Origin: an uncultured Pseudomonadota bacterium
GTDB lineage: Bacteria; Myxococcota_A; UBA796; GCA-2862545
Direction: 5' to 3'
Assembly (NCBI GenBank): GCA_903861005.1
Contig: CAIOSP010000064.1
Coordinates: 1-64,000, forward strand
Length of the DNA: 64,000 bases
The translations under genes and the position numbers were made by a program. Every line of letters starts with the position of its first letter. The stretch's first letter is position 1. The notes beneath the pieces were generated by a model, which was given only the letters and a program-made list of their open reading frames with translations, did no database searches and was not told the origin of the DNA. Below are positions 9,124-18,578 of the stretch, in pieces.

Positions 9124-9825
9124 ATGTTCACCACCGACGTCGAGTACACCTTCGAAGGCCAGCGGATGGTCGGCTTCCTGGCCGCGCCCGACACCAAGGA
9201 CACCCAGCCCGGCGTGCTCGTCATCCCCGACGCGGGCGGCCTGGGCGAGCACCTCAAGGAGAAGGCGCGTCGGCTCGCGGGCCTCGGCTACGTCGCGCTT
9301 GTGATGGACATGTTCGGCGGCGGCGCCGTCGTGAGCGACGGCCTGGGGCGCATCCAGGAGCTGGCGAGCGACAACCGACGTTGGCGCGCGGTGGCCAAGG
9401 CGGGCCTCGACGTGCTCGCCGCGCGGCCGGAGGTCGACGCGTCGCGGCTTGGGGCGATCGGGTACTGCTTCGGCGGCACGACCGTCTACGAGCTGGCGCG
9501 CAGCGGGGCCGACCTGAAGGGTGTGGTGGGCTTTCACAGCGGGCTCGCGCCCAGCTCGGGCGAGGCGCGGAACATCCGGGGCAAGGTGCTGACGCTGATC
9601 GGCGCGGACGACCCGCTGATCACGCCCGAGGCGCGGCTGGTGTTCGAGCGGGAGCTGCGCGAGGCGGGCGTCAGCTGGCAGATGACGCTCTACGGCGGGG
9701 TGGGGCACAGCTTCACGAACCCGGCGATGACGCCGGGGATGCGGCCGGGGTTCGCGTACGACGCGCTGGCGGACGCGCGGGCGTGGGCGGAGATGACCCG
9801 GTTCTTCGAGGAGGTCCTCGGCTGA
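9124..9825 (+). CDS. Dienelactone hydrolase family protein
   Basis: A 233-residue alpha/beta hydrolase. The nucleophile is Cys in IGYCFGGTT, as in dienelactone hydrolases rather than Ser; the acid is Asp in GADDPLIT and the base His in GVGHSFTNP. ATG 9124 has GGAG with a 5-base spacer; the frame is open back to 9067 without a comparable site. It follows rsmA by 72 bases in the same direction and may be read with it. The substrate is unknown; many family members act on cyclic or activated esters. Cytoplasmic, as there is no signal peptide. Confidence 0.85.
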   Translation: MFTTDVEYTFEGQRMVGFLAAPDTKDTQPGVLVIPDAGGLGEHLKEKARRLAGLGYVALVMDMFGGGAVVSDGLGRIQELASDNRRWRAVAKAGLDVLAARPEVDASRLGAIGYCFGGTTVYELARSGADLKGVVGFHSGLAPSSGEARNIRGKVLTLIGADDPLITPEARLVFERELREAGVSWQMTLYGGVGHSFTNPAMTPGMRPGFAYDALADARAWAEMTRFFEEVLG

Positions 9826-10010
9826 CGGCCGCGACCGGCAGCGCGCGGAAGAGCGTGGCGCCGCCTTGAGCCGTTCGGGGCGGACGCGAGTACACGGCGC
9901 AGGACGCAGCATCGGCTTTCAAGAGGCGCTCGCGCGAGGGCCCCGCGGGACAACGGCCCGTCCGCCGCAGCAGGGACCGGCGAGCGTGCATCTCGCCGCC
10001 CGCCCCGGCG

Positions 10011-11612
<1,602 letters not shown>

Positions 11613-11725
11613 CGGGGCTCCATGCCTGCGATCTCTACCGAGACCTGGGCTCGGGAGCCCGCGTGGCCTGCCGTTTCGAGCACGTGGGCCGCACCACGGC
11701 CTCCAGCGGGGGCGCGCGCCAGGAT

Positions 11726-11756
11726 GGGTGCTCTCTGCGGATCGCTCCGAGCACCC
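11726..11756 (-). terminator. Hairpin downstream of acyl-CoA dehydrogenase
   Basis: A perfect 8-bp inverted repeat GGGTGCTC (11726-11733)/GAGCACCC (11749-11756) lies 22 bases beyond the acyl-CoA dehydrogenase stop, with a 15-base loop holding a small GGA/TCC pairing. There is no T-run, so it may be Rho-assisted or only protect the transcript end. Confidence 0.35.
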
Positions 11757-11778
11757 CTCAACCGGCGTCGGGCTGCTC

Positions 11779-12927
11779 CTAGCGAGCGCGCTCGAACAGC
11801 TCCTTGGCGATGATCAGACGCTGGATCTGGCTCGTGCCCTCGTAGATCTGGAAGATCTTGGAGTCACGGAGCAGCTTCTCGACCGGGTACTCCGAGCTGT
11901 AGCCGTAGCCGCCGAACACCTGGACGGCGTCGCTGGCGATGCGGTGCGCGGCGTCTGCGGCGAAGCACTTGGCCATCGACGCGTACATCGTGTTCTTGTC
12001 ACCGTTGTCCTTCATCCACGCGGCCTGGCGGACCAGGAGGCGGGCGGCCTCGATGTCCTTGGCCATGTCGGCGATCATGAAGCTGACGGCCTGGTGGGAC
12101 GCGAGGAGCACACCCATGGTCTTGCGCTCGGTGGCGTAGCGGCGCGCGTGCTCGAAGGCGGCGCGGGCGACGCCGACGGCCGCAGAGGCGACCAGCGGGC
12201 GGGTGTGGTCGAAGGCGCCCATGGCGAGCAGCCAGCCACCGCCGACCTGACCGATGACGTTCTCCTCGGGGACCTCGACGTCGGTGAAGGTGATGCCGCG
12301 GGTGTCGCTGCAGCGCTGGCCGAGGTTGTACTCCTTCTTGCCGGGCTCGACGCCCTTCCAGCTCTTCTCGACCAGGAACGCGGTCATGCCGCGGTACTTG
12401 GCGGCGCGGTCCGTGTAGGCCACGACGAAGTACCAGTCGGCGACGCCGGCGTTGGTGATCCACATCTTGGAGCCGTTGAGGATGTAGCGGTCACCCTTCT
12501 TGTCGGCGGTGGTGAGCATGGCGGCCACGTCCGAGCCGGCGCCCGGCTCAGTGACCGCGTACGCGGCCATCTTCGGGGAGACGGTCATGGGCTGAACGTA
12601 CTTCTCTAGGAGGTAGTCGGACGCGCCGGTGAGCACAGGCTCAAGCGCGAGGCCGTTGGCCTCCAGGGCGGTCCCGATGCCGCTGCAGCCCCAGGCGAGC
12701 TCTTCGGCGATGATCGACGCGTCGACGCAGCCCATGCCCAGGCCGCCCCACTTCTCGGGGATGTGGCTGTTCATCAGGCCCATCTCGTGCGCCTTGCCGA
12801 TGACTTCCCACGGGTACTCGCCGGTCTTGTCATGGTGCTCGGCCACGGGGCGGACCTCGCGCTCGGCGAAGTCGTGGGCGAGCGAGCGGAGGGCCTCCTG
12901 GTCCTCAGAGAGCTTGAAGCCGATCAT
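11779..12927 (-). CDS. Acyl-CoA dehydrogenase
   Basis: A 382-residue FAD-dependent acyl-CoA dehydrogenase that introduces the alpha-beta double bond in fatty or branched acyl-CoAs. It has the FAD-binding AYAVTEPGAGSD and WITNAG, and the C-terminal signature IYEGTSQIQRLIIA, whose Glu corresponds to the catalytic base of medium/short-chain enzymes. The ATG at 12927 has AGGAG about 8 bases upstream. Length is normal and all motifs are intact. No partner beta-oxidation genes or electron-transfer flavoprotein genes lie in this window, so chain-length preference is open. Confidence 0.94.
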   Translation of the reverse strand: MIGFKLSEDQEALRSLAHDFAEREVRPVAEHHDKTGEYPWEVIGKAHEMGLMNSHIPEKWGGLGMGCVDASIIAEELAWGCSGIGTALEANGLALEPVLTGASDYLLEKYVQPMTVSPKMAAYAVTEPGAGSDVAAMLTTADKKGDRYILNGSKMWITNAGVADWYFVVAYTDRAAKYRGMTAFLVEKSWKGVEPGKKEYNLGQRCSDTRGITFTDVEVPEENVIGQVGGGWLLAMGAFDHTRPLVASAAVGVARAAFEHARRYATERKTMGVLLASHQAVSFMIADMAKDIEAARLLVRQAAWMKDNGDKNTMYASMAKCFAADAAHRIASDAVQVFGGYGYSSEYPVEKLLRDSKIFQIYEGTSQIQRLIIAKELFERAR

Positions 12928-13080
12928 GGTCGAATCTCCTGCGGGTAGGGTCTGGCAAGGGAGGCGCGACTATCGCGTCCACGGCGGCGCCGGGCGCGGT
13001 TTTGCGGGTTCGCCACGGATGGACCGGCGCTTGGGGGGGCGCGCAACAAGTTGAGACGCACGCTCGCCCACAATCGGCGA

Positions 13081-13590
13081 TCAATGGACCGGCGGGGCGC
13101 TCATGTCGGTGATGGTGGCGCTCGGATCCAGGGACAGGATGGCGGACACGTAACAGCTGGCCCAGGCCGGCCGGATGGTCTTGAAGAACAGGGCCTGCAG
13201 AGGCCACTTCGGCGCGTCAAGCGGCGTGCGGAGCGTGACGCTCGAACCGTCGCCCTCTGTTGCGACCTCCACGACCAGGTAGAAGCCCAGGTTGTCCTTG
13301 CGGCCGGCGAGGTCCCAGTCGACGCGACGGCCTGTCTTCACCTGGTCCACCGTGACGTGTACCTTGCGATGCATCCACGACGGGATCCAGGTCAGGTTGA
13401 CGAAGTCGTGGGTGGCGCCGGTCACCTTGGCGCAGGACCGCGGGAAGCGCGCCGTGGCGTCGGGCAGGTCCTGGAACGCGGCGAGAACCGCGTCCGGGCT
13501 CATGGATGTCGTGGCGGACGCGCGAACGTCCCCGCTCAAGCCCGCGTAGGGGTTGCCCGCAAGTGCCGCGGCCATCCACACCGTCCACAT
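13081..13590 (-). CDS. Exported SRPBCC/START-like protein
   Basis: 169 residues from ATG 13590, which has GGAGG with a 5-base spacer; the open frame upstream to 13800 lacks coding character and overlaps the divergent serpin. A short hydrophobic start (MWTVWMAAALAG) suggests export. The rest has the pattern of the SRPBCC (polyketide cyclase/START-like) fold: an N-terminal strand-helix with a segment on accumulation of differences (VLAAFQDLP), long beta strands, and a C-terminal amphipathic helix. The protein at 31355-31870 is of the same type. The ligand is unknown. The gene is divergent from the serpin gene. Confidence 0.6.
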   Translation of the reverse strand: MWTVWMAAALAGNPYAGLSGDVRASATTSMSPDAVLAAFQDLPDATARFPRSCAKVTGATHDFVNLTWIPSWMHRKVHVTVDQVKTGRRVDWDLAGRKDNLGFYLVVEVATEGDGSSVTLRTPLDAPKWPLQALFFKTIRPAWASCYVSAILSLDPSATITDMSAPPVH

Positions 13591-13757
13591 CGTCGACCTC
13601 CGTGGCTCCCGTCTAGCCCGCGCGCGGGCGTTCATCCTTGACGGCGTGGGGGGCACCGGATCGGGTGTGCCGCGTTCCGGTGCACCCGCTCGGGATCCAC
13701 TTGTTGGTTCTGGGTGGCGGTGCACATACTTCGGAACGTCACCCTCTCGGAGGCCCC

Positions 13758-15050
13758 ATGCGTCACGCGAGCTTGCTGTTGATTCTATCGTTCGCGGCAT
13801 GTGATCCGGCCGGTCCAGGCAAGGACCTTCACGCGTGGGATCCCAACCGCGTCGCGCGCTCGATCACCTCCGCCGACGGCGACGTCGGTGCGGTGGTGGA
13901 CGGCAACGACGCCTTCACCTGGGACCTCTACGGGCAGCTCGCGACCGGGGAGGAGAACCTCTTCTTCTCGCCGATCTCCATCTCCGCGGCGCTCGGGATG
14001 ACCACGGCGGGCGCGGGCGGCGACACGCTCACGCAGATGCAGGATGTGCTGCACCTCAGCATCCCCGCCGAGCAGTGGCATCCGGCGTTTGGCGCGCTGA
14101 TCGACGACCTGAACGGCGACAAGCTCCGTGGCTACCGCCTGGAGGTCGCCAACCGCCTGTTCGGGCAGGACGGCACAGCCTGGGCCGCGGACTTCCTCGC
14201 CACCTGCAACGACGACTGGCATGCCCCGATGCAGTCTGTGGACTTCGCGGGAGATCCCGAGGGTTCGCGCGGCGTCGTGAATGGGTGGGTGTCAGACCAG
14301 ACGCAGCAGCACATCCCGGAGCTGATCCCGCAGGGCGTCATCACGCCGGACACCCGCTTGGTGCTCGCCAACGCGATCTACTTCCTGGCGGACTGGTGGA
14401 CGCAGTTCGACACCACCGAGACCAAGGGCGGCAGCTTCACGCGGCTCGATGGCTCCAAGGTCACCACCGACATGATGTGGCTCGACCTGTCGAAGGTCGA
14501 GGACTCTCGCGTGCGCAGCACCGAGATCAACGGCGCCGCGATCGTCCGCATGCCCTACGAGGACGACGAGGTCGCGGCGTACCTGGTGATCCCCGCGGCC
14601 GAGGACGGGCTCCCTGGCCTGGAGGCCCAGCTCAACAAGGACACGTTTCGCGAGTGGGTCGCCCCGATCGAGGGCGCCTACAGCGAAGATCGCGACGAGG
14701 AGGGCATGGTCGCGATCCCCAAGCTGGAGCTCAGGTGGAAGGGTTCGCTCGTGCCCGCGCTCCAGGCGCTCGGCATGACGGACGCGTTTGACCCGCTGCT
14801 CGCCGACTTCTCGCCGATGGCCGACGGGGGCGCGGCGTCCCACTACATGATCAGCGACGTGATCCACGAGGCGTGGGTGCGCGTGGACGAGGCGGGCACC
14901 GAGGCCGCCGCGGCGACCGCCGTGGTGATCACGGACACCGCGGCACCCATCCCGCGCGTCGCCGACCACCCGTTCTTGATCGTCGTGCGGGACGACCTCA
15001 CCGGCAGCTTGCTGTTCGTCGCCCGGGTCATGGACCCGACCGCGGGATGA
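13758..15050 (+). CDS. Serpin (serine protease inhibitor), exported lipoprotein
   Basis: 430 residues. ATG 13758 has GGAGG upstream and begins an export signal ending FAAC, so it is probably anchored as a lipoprotein. The serpin fold is clear: NLFFSPISISAALGMTTAGA (helix B), LANAIYFLADWW, and the C-terminal DHPFLIVVRDDLTGSLLF. The reactive-centre hinge EAGTEAAAATAVV at about residues 378-390 has the small residues required for loop insertion, so it should be inhibitory. The scissile bond should lie in ITDTAAPIP; P1 is probably Thr or Ala, which points to an elastase- or subtilisin-like target. Serpins are sporadic in bacteria. It may protect the cell from its own or a rival's secreted proteases. 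Confidence 0.92.
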   Translation: MRHASLLLILSFAACDPAGPGKDLHAWDPNRVARSITSADGDVGAVVDGNDAFTWDLYGQLATGEENLFFSPISISAALGMTTAGAGGDTLTQMQDVLHLSIPAEQWHPAFGALIDDLNGDKLRGYRLEVANRLFGQDGTAWAADFLATCNDDWHAPMQSVDFAGDPEGSRGVVNGWVSDQTQQHIPELIPQGVITPDTRLVLANAIYFLADWWTQFDTTETKGGSFTRLDGSKVTTDMMWLDLSKVEDSRVRSTEINGAAIVRMPYEDDEVAAYLVIPAAEDGLPGLEAQLNKDTFREWVAPIEGAYSEDRDEEGMVAIPKLELRWKGSLVPALQALGMTDAFDPLLADFSPMADGGAASHYMISDVIHEAWVRVDEAGTEAAAATAVVITDTAAPIPRVADHPFLIVVRDDLTGSLLFVARVMDPTAG

Positions 15051-15079
15051 GGCACACCCCGCCGGCCACGACGCGTCGC

Positions 15080-15469
15080 CTAGCCGGGGCGGTTTCGCAT
15101 GTGGTCCGCGACCTCGGCGAACGCCTTCACGAGCGTCGCGCGGAGCGCGGGGTCCGGGGTCACGTCCTGGAGCGCGCGCGCCATGCACAGCATCCACGCG
15201 CGCGCGGCGGACAGGTCGATCGGCAAGTGGCCGTGCCGGCGCCGCAGCATCGGGTGGCCGTACTGCTCCCAGTAGAGCGGCGGCCCGCCGAGCCAGCCGG
15301 ACAGGAAGGCCGCGAGCTTGTGGCGGTCGTCCGTGAGGTCGTCGTCGTGCAGGCCGCGGATGGAAGCGGCCTCGGGCAGCGTGTCCATGTGCGTGTAGAA
15401 CCGGTCGACGAGGCGCACGACTTGATCGTGGCCGCCGAGCTGTTCGTACAGAGAGGGTTCGTCAGACAT
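15080..15469 (-). CDS. Group II truncated haemoglobin
   Basis: 129 residues from ATG 15469 (AGGT 8 bases upstream); a GTG three codons earlier is possible. It is a 2-over-2 globin of the trHb2 (GlbO/YjbI) class: LYEQLGGHDQVVRLVDRFY at the N-terminus contains the B10 Tyr, the proximal His is in RRRHGHLPI, and Trp in RAWMLCM fits position G8, characteristic of group II. Such proteins bind O2 and help remove NO or peroxide. It sits alone between the serpin and a divergent nucleotidyltransferase; no regulator is seen. Confidence 0.9.
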   Translation of the reverse strand: MSDEPSLYEQLGGHDQVVRLVDRFYTHMDTLPEAASIRGLHDDDLTDDRHKLAAFLSGWLGGPPLYWEQYGHPMLRRRHGHLPIDLSAARAWMLCMARALQDVTPDPALRATLVKAFAEVADHMRNRPG

Positions 15470-15537
15470 CGCCGGCACCTAACCCTGGGCGTCGGCGAAC
15501 GCAGATCTGCGACGTGCAGAGTGAGGGGAGGGATTTC

Positions 15538-16458
15538 ATGCAACGCCTAGAAGTGGTCCGCAGCAGCCCAGACGAGACGGGCGACGCGTGGGTGGTGGTC
15601 CTGGCCGGCGGCGACGGCCGGAGGTTGGAGGCGGTCGCGCGCTCCCGCTACGGACACCCACGCCCCAAGCAGTACTGCGACTTTGGATGCGGGCACACGC
15701 TGCTCGGTACCACGATCGAGCGCGCCCGGATCTTGGTGCCCGATGACCGCATCGTCGTGGTCACCACGCGGACGCACCGCGCGTTCGCGGATGAGTGCTT
15801 GGCTGCGTACCCGCACGTCCGGCGTGTGGAGCAGCCGAGCAACCTCGACACGACACCCGGCATCCTGCTGCCGCTGCTTCATGTGATCGAGCGCAACCCG
15901 GAGGCGCGCGTGGTGTTGATGCCCTCGGACCACAGCGTGGAGCGAGATCACGAGTTCGTCGCGGTGGTGCGGGACGCGCTCGATTCGCTGCGCCGCCACT
16001 GGTACGACGTGCTGCTGCTCGGCGCGCCGGCGCGCGACGCCGAGGACGGCTACGGCTGGATCTTGTCGTTCGAGAGCAAGCACGAGCACTGGCGTCGCGT
16101 CGCCGACTTCCGTGAGAAGCCGCCCTGCACGGACCTGCCGGCCCTCATCGCGGAGGGCGCGGTCCGCAACACGTTCGTGATCGTCGCCAGCGCGTCGGAG
16201 CTGGTGGCGTTGATCGCGCAGCACGCGCCCGAGTGGTTCGACGCCCTCGGTGCGGCGCCGACCCCGGAGATCATCGAGCACGCGTACGCGACGCTGCCGC
16301 GGAGCAACTTCAGCAGCGACGTGTTGGAGCCTTCCCGATACCGGCTCCGCGTGGTGCCGCTCGGCGACGTGGGCTGGGACGACATCGGCACGCCCGAGCG
16401 GCTCGCGAGAGCGAGCGTCTCGCACCCCGCCGCCCAGATGTCGATGTCGATGGCCTAG
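15538..16458 (+). CDS. Mannose-1-phosphate guanylyltransferase-like sugar nucleotidyltransferase
   Basis: 306 residues from ATG 15538, preceded by GGGAGGG; the frame is open a little further upstream without a better site. The N-terminus holds the nucleotide-binding loop VVVLAGGDGRRLE and the following RPKQYCDF (PKQ). Further marks are LMPSDHSVERDHEF (the metal-binding Asp) and FREKPP. The C-terminal end GDVGWDDIGTPERL is typical of GDP-mannose pyrophosphorylase-like enzymes. The C-terminal isomerase domain of bifunctional ManC is absent. It probably activates a hexose-1-phosphate for glycan synthesis; the exact sugar is not determined. The C-terminus ends in a Met/Ser repeat (QMSMSMA). Confidence 0.8.
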   Translation: MQRLEVVRSSPDETGDAWVVVLAGGDGRRLEAVARSRYGHPRPKQYCDFGCGHTLLGTTIERARILVPDDRIVVVTTRTHRAFADECLAAYPHVRRVEQPSNLDTTPGILLPLLHVIERNPEARVVLMPSDHSVERDHEFVAVVRDALDSLRRHWYDVLLLGAPARDAEDGYGWILSFESKHEHWRRVADFREKPPCTDLPALIAEGAVRNTFVIVASASELVALIAQHAPEWFDALGAAPTPEIIEHAYATLPRSNFSSDVLEPSRYRLRVVPLGDVGWDDIGTPERLARASVSHPAAQMSMSMA

Positions 16459-16504
16459 GACCCCTCGCGCACCACGCATCATGCCGGACGGGAAGGCTCT
16501 GCCA

Positions 16505-17515
16505 TCAGGCCCCGCCCATGACACCCACGTTGCGCGCCGCCGCGGCGACGATCTCGATCGACCGGGCGCGCGCGTCCGGATCGTAGATCGCACCAGACAG
16601 GATCACCTCGTCGGCGCGCGTGCGCTCGATGAACGCGGCGAGCCCGGCCTCTACGTCGGCCTGGGTACCGATGGCCGAGTAGTGCTGGAAGCTCTGGAGC
16701 ATCGCGCGCGCGCCCGCGTCCAGCGTGTCGCCGAATCCGCGGACCGGCGGCTGGAGCTTGCCCGGGTTCCCCGTGCGGAGCGCCACGATGCTCTGCTGCA
16801 TTGACGTCGCCAGGAAGCGCGCGTCGTCCGCGGTGTCTGCGGCGCACGCCCCAAAGCCCACCATCACGTGAGGGCGGTCGAGGAAGCGCGATGGGCGGAA
16901 GTCGCGGTGGTAGGTCGCGAGCGCCTGATCCATCATGGCGGGCGCAAAGTGCGACGCGAACGCGTAGGGCAGGCCCAAGATCGCCGCGAGGCGCGCCCCA
17001 AACGTGCTCGAACCCAAGATCCAGATCGGGACCTTGGCGCCGGCGCCGGGCGTCGCTTGGAAGCCATGCTTGGGATCGCCGTCGAAGAAGGACTGCAGCT
17101 CCAGCACGTCGCGCGGGAACTGGTCCGAGTCGCTGTCCAGGTGGCGTCGCATCGCCTGCGCGACGCGGCCGTCCGAGCCCGGTGCGCGGCCAAGGCCTAG
17201 GTCGACGCGGCCCGGGAACAGCGCCTCCAGCGTGCCGAACTGCTCGGCGATCTGCAGCGGGCTGTGGTTGGGGAGCATGATGCCCCCCGCGCCGAGGCGG
17301 ATCGTCGACGTGGCCTGCCCGACGTGCGCCAGCACCACCGACGTGGCCGCGCCGCCGATGCCCGGCATGCCGTGGTGCTCCGCCACCCAGAAGCGCTTGA
17401 AGCCCAGACGCTCGACGTTGGCCGCGTGGCGCGCGGCGTTGCGGAGCGCGTCGCTGAGGTCCTGCCCCTCGCGGACGGGGACGAGATCGAGGACGGAGAA
17501 GGTCGTGTTCGTCAT
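16505..17515 (-). CDS. Luciferase-like (LLM class) flavin-dependent oxidoreductase
   Basis: 336 residues with the bacterial luciferase-like TIM-barrel pattern: FSVLDLVPVREGQ at the N-terminus, RFWVAEHHGMPGIGGAATSV, IRLGAGGIMLPNHSPLQIAEQF and RVDLGLGRAPG. These are the hallmarks of the group sometimes called MsnO8/YhbW-like. Such enzymes use reduced flavin to oxidise small organic compounds. ATG 17515 lies 34 bases after the sterol-desaturase-like gene in the same direction, so the two may form an operon. The substrate is unknown. Confidence 0.9.
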   Translation of the reverse strand: MTNTTFSVLDLVPVREGQDLSDALRNAARHAANVERLGFKRFWVAEHHGMPGIGGAATSVVLAHVGQATSTIRLGAGGIMLPNHSPLQIAEQFGTLEALFPGRVDLGLGRAPGSDGRVAQAMRRHLDSDSDQFPRDVLELQSFFDGDPKHGFQATPGAGAKVPIWILGSSTFGARLAAILGLPYAFASHFAPAMMDQALATYHRDFRPSRFLDRPHVMVGFGACAADTADDARFLATSMQQSIVALRTGNPGKLQPPVRGFGDTLDAGARAMLQSFQHYSAIGTQADVEAGLAAFIERTRADEVILSGAIYDPDARARSIEIVAAAARNVGVMGGA

Positions 17516-17549
17516 TCGGGCGATCTAGCGCTTGGCGCGGCCCGCGTCG

Positions 17550-18392
17550 CTACGCCTCGCTGCCCGACGCGCTGCCGCGGAGGCGCTCCACGACAGCGCG
17601 CCACGAACGTCGGAAGGGCCAGACGAGCGCGTCGAAGAAGCGAGCCTGCTCGTGAGAGGCGAGCCCGGTCGCCGGGTACTCGTCGGGCTGCGGCGCGTAG
17701 GCCGTGCCAAACAGGACGTCCATGAAGGGGAGGACGACCGCGAAGTTCTTGCCCTGATGTTCGGGCCGCGTGGAGTGGTGGATCCGGTGCCACTGCGGGG
17801 TCACGACGAACGGGTTCGCGCCCCAAGGGTGCCGCACATTCATGTGCGAGAGCCGAGGGGGGATGGACCAAATCCACGTCGCGAACACGACTGTGGTGGG
17901 GTCGATCCCGATCAGCAGGCCGATCGTGGCGCGCACCGGCAGGCTCAGCAACGCGGCGGTCCAGTGCTCCCGCGCGGTGGTCACGACGGTGAGGTGCGTG
18001 CTGCTGTGGTGGAACGAGTGGATCGCCCACAGCCATGGGACGGAGTGGCTGGCCCGGTGCCACGCGTAGTCGATGATGTCCATCAGCACGAAGTACCCGA
18101 GGGTCAGCGCCAAGCGGCCAACCCACCCTTGGGCGCTGAAGTACAGGAGCGGGTGCCCTCCGACCGCGGCCATCCCGCGGCTGCATACCCACACGGACAG
18201 CGGTGCGAGCAGGGCTGCGCTCGCGAGATAGATAAGCGCGAACGCCCACTCGCGCTGCATCTCGGCGCGTGCCTCGGCGGTGGACGAGTCCTCGGCGGAG
18301 TGCCGCGCCTCGACGCCTCGGGCCAGCGCAAACGCTAGCCCCAGCGTGCCAAATGTGGCCGCCCACCCGCCAATCGCGAGCACCCAAGACAC
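17550..18392 (-). CDS. Sterol desaturase/fatty acid hydroxylase family membrane protein
   Basis: 280 residues from GTG 18392, which has GGGGGAG with a 4-base gap; a GTG 14 codons upstream at 18434 lacks a clear site. It is a multi-span di-iron membrane protein with His boxes HRASH, HSFHHSS and HRIHHSTRP in the order expected for the fatty acid hydroxylase superfamily (ERG3/C4-sterol methyl oxidase-like). It should hydroxylate or desaturate a lipid in the cytoplasmic membrane using O2. The luciferase-like gene follows downstream. Bacterial sterol or other lipid substrates are both possible. Confidence 0.88.
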   Translation of the reverse strand: MSWVLAIGGWAATFGTLGLAFALARGVEARHSAEDSSTAEARAEMQREWAFALIYLASAALLAPLSVWVCSRGMAAVGGHPLLYFSAQGWVGRLALTLGYFVLMDIIDYAWHRASHSVPWLWAIHSFHHSSTHLTVVTTAREHWTAALLSLPVRATIGLLIGIDPTTVVFATWIWSIPPRLSHMNVRHPWGANPFVVTPQWHRIHHSTRPEHQGKNFAVVLPFMDVLFGTAYAPQPDEYPATGLASHEQARFFDALVWPFRRSWRAVVERLRGSASGSEA

Positions 18393-18578
18393 TCGGCTCC
18401 CCCCAGAGAGTGGAGTGTGGTCACACGCTACCACCTCATCTCACGAGGGTGGGACACTTTACGCAGGTCGACTCCGAGACGTCGGCCCCCATTGCGCCGC
18501 CGTATGAATTAGCTGCTCCCAGAACGGTGCTTGGTCCACAATCCTGTGTCGCAGGACCGCACCGCCGCCGGAGCCTCG

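Noticed and set aside
9826-10010. 185-base gap between the hydrolase and MopE genes searched for a terminator or small gene
   Set aside because: No stem of more than 6 bp with a T-run and no start with a ribosome binding site.
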